Origin: Streptomyces pristinaespiralis
GTDB lineage: Bacteria; Actinomycetota; Actinomycetes; Streptomycetales; Streptomycetaceae
Length of the DNA stretch: 64,000 nucleotides
Direction of reading: 5' to 3'
Assembly: GCF_001278075.1 (NCBI RefSeq)
Contig: NZ_CP011340.1
Coordinates: 3,100,001 to 3,164,000, forward strand
In this document: in pieces, positions 61,315 through 64,000 of the stretch
Position numbering within the stretch: position 1 is the stretch's first letter
Layout of the letters: every line of letters begins with the position of its first letter
The notes under the pieces: generated by a model
What the model saw: the letters and a program-made list of their open reading frames with translations, nothing else
Database searches by the model: none
Told to the model about the DNA's origin: nothing
Translations under genes and position numbers: made by a program

Positions 61315-63477
61315 TTAAGCGGTGAGCTCCTGGAGCAGCGCCTCACGCAGTCGCGCGGCCCTCTCGGCGACCTCCGCGGGGCCGAGCTCGACGGCCCTGG
61401 CACACCAGCGCTGCCCCTCGGCCAGCTCTCCCCGGCGAGCGGCGAGCAGCGCCAGCCGCAGCGCGGCCCTGCCGTGCCCTGCCCGCGCGGCCCGGGTCCA
61501 CCACAGCGACGCCTCCCGCTCGCTGCCCTCGCGGGCGAGCAGGAGCCCGAGGTTGAACGCCCCGCTCCGGCTGCCCGCCTCCGCCGCCTCGCGGTACCAG
61601 CGGGCGGCGTCGGCCATGTCACCCCGGGCGGCGGCCAGCATGCCCACACGCACCTGGGCACGGCGGTGGCCCTGCTCGGCGGCCCGCTCGTACCACTCCT
61701 CGCACTCGCTCTTCTCCGCCACCGGCTCGCCGAGCGCCGGCGGACCGGGAGGCGGTCGCCGGGCGTCCAGCACACTGGCGAGCCGGAACGCCGCCTCCGC
61801 GCTGCCGCCGCCCGCGGCGCAGCGCAGATGGCGCTCCGCGCCCTGCTCGTCACCGTCCCTGAGCAGGGCGATGCCGACCTGGAGCGCCGCCTCCGTGTGC
61901 CCGGCCGCGGCAGCCCGCTCGTACCAGGTGAGAGCCGTACGGTCGTCGTCGCGGCCGGCGTGCAGGATGCCCAGGTTGAACGCGGCGTCGACGCTTCCGG
62001 CCTCCGCCGCCTTGGAGAACCACGGCTCGGCGCCGACCGGGTCGCCGGCCTGCAGCAGCAGGACGGCGAGCGCGTTGGCGGCCTCGCGGTGCCCGGCGTA
62101 GGCGGCGCGGCGGTACCACTGCTCGGCCTGGGCCGTCCGGTCCTGGGCAGCACAGAGCAGACCCAGGTTGTACGCGCCGTTGACGTCACCCGCGTCCATT
62201 GCGGCGCGGTACCAGCGCTCCGCCGTCTGCGCCTCGCCCCTGGCCGCGTGCAGCGCGCCGAGGGCGTTGGCCGCGTTGCCGTCGCCCTCCTGGGCGGCGC
62301 GCAGCCACCACACGGCGGCGCTCTCCTCGTCTCCGGCGTCGCGCAGCAGGAAGGCGAGCGCGCAGGCGGCACGGGCCTCTCCGTCCTTGGCGGCCGTGAG
62401 GTACCAGCGTCCGGCCTCCTTCAGCTGCCCGCGCCTCTCGAGGATCGCCCCGAGGTGCAGGGCGGCCCGCCGATGCCCTCGTGCGGCGGCCTGCCGGTAC
62501 CACTGGGCGGCCTCGTCGAGCAGGGCGCTGCCCTGGTCCGTGGGCAGCCCTTGCGCGCCGTCACGTGCCCGGCGCCCTGCCGGGTGCTCCCCCGAGGCGG
62601 TCTCCGCGTTCGTGAGCACGCGCAGCGCCGGGTCGGTCGGCCCCACGGCGCCCGGGCCCGGCTCGTCGCGACGCCCGGGCCGTCCCGCGCCGCCCTTGGG
62701 CACACCGACGGGCCGCGCGCCGTCCTCACCGCGGCGGGCACGCCGCACGGCGTCCCTCGCGGCACCCGTCTCCACGGGGCCGGTGCCGACCAGCCGGCCG
62801 ACGCCGTCGGTCTTGCGGCACTCCTCCGCCGCCCGGCGCTCCAGTGCGCGGGCGAGCCGGTACGCCGCCTCGCGATGGCCCTGTTCCGCGGCCGTGCGCA
62901 GCCAGCGCTCCGCGCCCACGTCGCTGCGGTGCTCCAGCAGGTCGGCGAGGGCGTACGCGCCGAGGGCGTGGCCCTGTTCGGCGGACTGGCGCAGCCAGTA
63001 CTCGGCGGCGGGCTCGTCGCCCCGCTCGCGGAAGTGACGTCCGAGGGCGTGCGCGGCGGCGGCGGAACCGGCCACTGCGGCGATCCGCCACCAGCCGGCA
63101 GCCTCGTCCGCGTAGCCGCGCTGGTGGAGGAGCACGCCGAGGTTGTTGGCCGCGGCGCGGTCGCCGTCGGCGGTCGCGCCCCGCAGATAGGGCTCAGCGC
63201 CGTCGAGGTCTCCGCGGCGCAGCAGCAGCGCGCCGAGGACGCTCATCGCCGCGGTGTCACCGGCGTCGGCGGCGCTCCGGTGGCGGGCTTCCGCACCGGC
63301 GGTCTCCACCGTGTCGGCGCTGTTGTCGTCCGTGTTGTCGTGGCTGGTGACGTTCCGGTCCTTGCCCATGTGGTCGACACGGACCGCGACGTCGATCGCG
63401 TCCGCCACGTCTCCGGCATGCGGCTGCACAAACCGCCCTGTCTCCAACAGAGTTGCCCTGTCCCCCATAAATTCCAT
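61315..63477 (-). CDS. Sel1-like repeat protein
   Basis: 720 aa from ATG 63477 (ATG 63468 also possible). About 15-17 Sel1-like repeats of ~36 aa (for example EQGHALGAYALADLLEHRSD; AGDVNGAYNLGLLCAAQDR; AGSVDAAFNLGILHAGRDD). They are interrupted at roughly residues 222-312 by a low-complexity Gly/Arg/Asp/Pro-rich insert without repeats. No signal or TM. Sel1 proteins act as scaffolds; no partner can be named. It lies between two identical initiator tRNA genes on the same strand. Confidence 0.9.
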   Translation of the reverse strand: MEFMGDRATLLETGRFVQPHAGDVADAIDVAVRVDHMGKDRNVTSHDNTDDNSADTVETAGAEARHRSAADAGDTAAMSVLGALLLRRGDLDGAEPYLRGATADGDRAAANNLGVLLHQRGYADEAAGWWRIAAVAGSAAAAHALGRHFRERGDEPAAEYWLRQSAEQGHALGAYALADLLEHRSDVGAERWLRTAAEQGHREAAYRLARALERRAAEECRKTDGVGRLVGTGPVETGAARDAVRRARRGEDGARPVGVPKGGAGRPGRRDEPGPGAVGPTDPALRVLTNAETASGEHPAGRRARDGAQGLPTDQGSALLDEAAQWYRQAAARGHRRAALHLGAILERRGQLKEAGRWYLTAAKDGEARAACALAFLLRDAGDEESAAVWWLRAAQEGDGNAANALGALHAARGEAQTAERWYRAAMDAGDVNGAYNLGLLCAAQDRTAQAEQWYRRAAYAGHREAANALAVLLLQAGDPVGAEPWFSKAAEAGSVDAAFNLGILHAGRDDDRTALTWYERAAAAGHTEAALQVGIALLRDGDEQGAERHLRCAAGGGSAEAAFRLASVLDARRPPPGPPALGEPVAEKSECEEWYERAAEQGHRRAQVRVGMLAAARGDMADAARWYREAAEAGSRSGAFNLGLLLAREGSEREASLWWTRAARAGHGRAALRLALLAARRGELAEGQRWCARAVELGPAEVAERAARLREALLQELTA

Positions 63478-63640
63478 CGTCGCACCACCTGCAACCCGCG
63501 TACACCTGGTATACCGCAGCCAGTGAGGTCACTTCAGCGTTTTGTCGACATGCCCACAGAGAGATAAGTCAAACACGTTCCGGCCCAACTGGCGGCCCTC
63601 GGCGCGCACTTCGGCGTCACAAAGATGAGCACAGGCATGA

Positions 63641-63674
63641 AGAGGGCCCGGATCCTGAAGGATCCGGGCCCTCT
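63641..63674. terminator. Hairpin after tRNA-fMet copy 2
   Basis: Perfect 15-bp stem AGAGGGCCCGGATCC and complement with a TGAA loop, 7 nt beyond the tRNA. Very similar to the hairpin after copy 1 (shared GGCCCGGATCC), but without a clear U-tract on the minus strand. Confidence 0.75.
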
Positions 63675-63681
63675 TCTTCAG

Positions 63682-63755
63682 TAGCGGGGACAGGATTTGA
63701 ACCTGCGACCTCTGGGTTATGAGCCCAGCGAGCTACCGAGCTGCTCCACCCCGCG
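63682..63755 (-). tRNA. Initiator tRNA-Met(CAT), copy 2
   Basis: Same 74-nt sequence as copy 1, minus strand, CCA not encoded, C1 opposite T72. The two genes are 2.4 kb apart. Confidence 0.95.
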
Positions 63756-63812
63756 TCGTTGTGTTGCAACCGTACCACGACGCGGGATGGTGCCTTCTCA
63801 GCCCTTCAGCCC

Positions 63813-64000
63813 TCAGCCCCCGGGCGCACCTTCGTCCGGTTTCGCATCCGGCTCGGCTTCAGGCCTCGCCTCGGAACCCGGCGTGGACTCCGGCTGTGCC
63901 CTCTGCGCGTCCGCCGCCCGCTGCAGAGCGGCCTCCAGGGCGGCCTGCGCCTTGCCGTACGCGGCCCAGTCCGTCGGGTTCTTCTCCAGGGCCGCCTTGG
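63813..64000 (-). CDS. C-terminus of a UPF0182 membrane protein (5' part off window)
   Basis: The last 62 codons: KAALEKNPTDWAAYGKAQAA, then an Ala/Glu-rich helix and an acidic Pro-rich tail ending DEGAPGG before TGA 63813. The DWAAYGKAQ-x-ALEAAL segment is typical of the C-terminal helix of large actinobacterial UPF0182 proteins. The remainder lies beyond 64000. Confidence 0.7.
   Translation of the reverse strand, partial: KAALEKNPTDWAAYGKAQAALEAALQRAADAQRAQPESTPGSEARPEAEPDAKPDEGAPGG

Overview
The window is a high-GC actinobacterial chromosome segment, almost certainly Streptomyces. The evidence is GC-rich wobble positions, frequent GTG starts, 4-nt ATGA/GTGA operon overlaps, and a run of Streptomyces hallmark genes: sodN/sodX, snpA with a divergent LysR gene, sigH with its anti-sigma gene, wblE, the dasABCD-dasR locus, a B12-controlled nrdAB, sigR-rsrA, and katA-catR. 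Gene order from the zinc-type dehydrogenase through the malic enzyme, amino-acid ABC transporter, sodX/sodN, the prenyl synthase/encapsulin pair, sigH, wblE, das, nrd and sigR to hisN follows, in reverse, what I recall of the S. coelicolor SCO5262-to-SCO5208 region. This is core chromosome with a few accessory insertions.

Layout. 1-5.4 kb: a truncated secreted GH5 enzyme, a zinc-type oxidoreductase, a Tat-exported PhoD phosphatase with a coupled gene, and malic enzyme. 5.9-8.6 kb: a three-gene glutamate-type ABC transporter. 8.7-11.2 kb: a methyltransferase, a CGNR-type zinc finger protein, and the nickel SOD pair sodX/sodN with a candidate regulatory sRNA in the sodN 3' UTR. 11.2-19.4 kb: an accessory block. 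It holds a STAND/NB-ARC-TPR protein coupled to a two-TM membrane protein carrying the same short RHIM-like motif, a GT39-type membrane glycosyltransferase, the snpR/snpA protease pair and small proteins. 19.6-22.1 kb: polyprenyl diphosphate synthase plus a family 2B (EshA/EshB-type) encapsulin shell with a cNMP-like domain. 22-31 kb: a PLP deaminase, Na+/H+ antiporter, UBP zinc finger, the anti-sigma/SigH pair, a diacylglycerol kinase-like enzyme, wblE and a PdtaS-like sensor kinase.

31-38.2 kb: the N-acetylglucosamine/chitobiose locus dasR / dasA-dasB-dasC-dasD, followed by a SIS-domain aminosugar gene that is frameshifted here. 38.3-40.9 kb: a monocarboxylate symporter pair and a GNAT enzyme. 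40.9-44.5 kb: tandem NrdR-like boxes, a cobalamin riboswitch and class Ia nrdAB. 44.6-50 kb: an M15 peptidase, peptide deformylase, a TPR protein and two membrane HD-domain proteins. 50.2-53.8 kb: the thiol-oxidative stress pair sigR-rsrA with a perfect SigR promoter, a KANL3/Tex30-type hydrolase, an SRAP protein and an M50-like protease. 53.9-58.9 kb: aroA, rsgA, sugE with a TetR gene, hisN and a CBS protein. 59-64 kb: katA/catR, two identical initiator tRNAs flanking a Sel1-repeat gene, and the C-terminus of a UPF0182 protein.

Common threads are redox and metal homeostasis (sodN/sodX, sigR-rsrA, katA-catR, wblE), nutrient sensing linked to development (das, sigH, encapsulin) and dense intrinsic terminators. 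The most novel candidate system is the NB-ARC/two-TM pair at 11223-14218. It has the layout of bacterial NLR-effector pairs that communicate through short amyloid-signalling motifs, but with a small membrane protein in the effector position.
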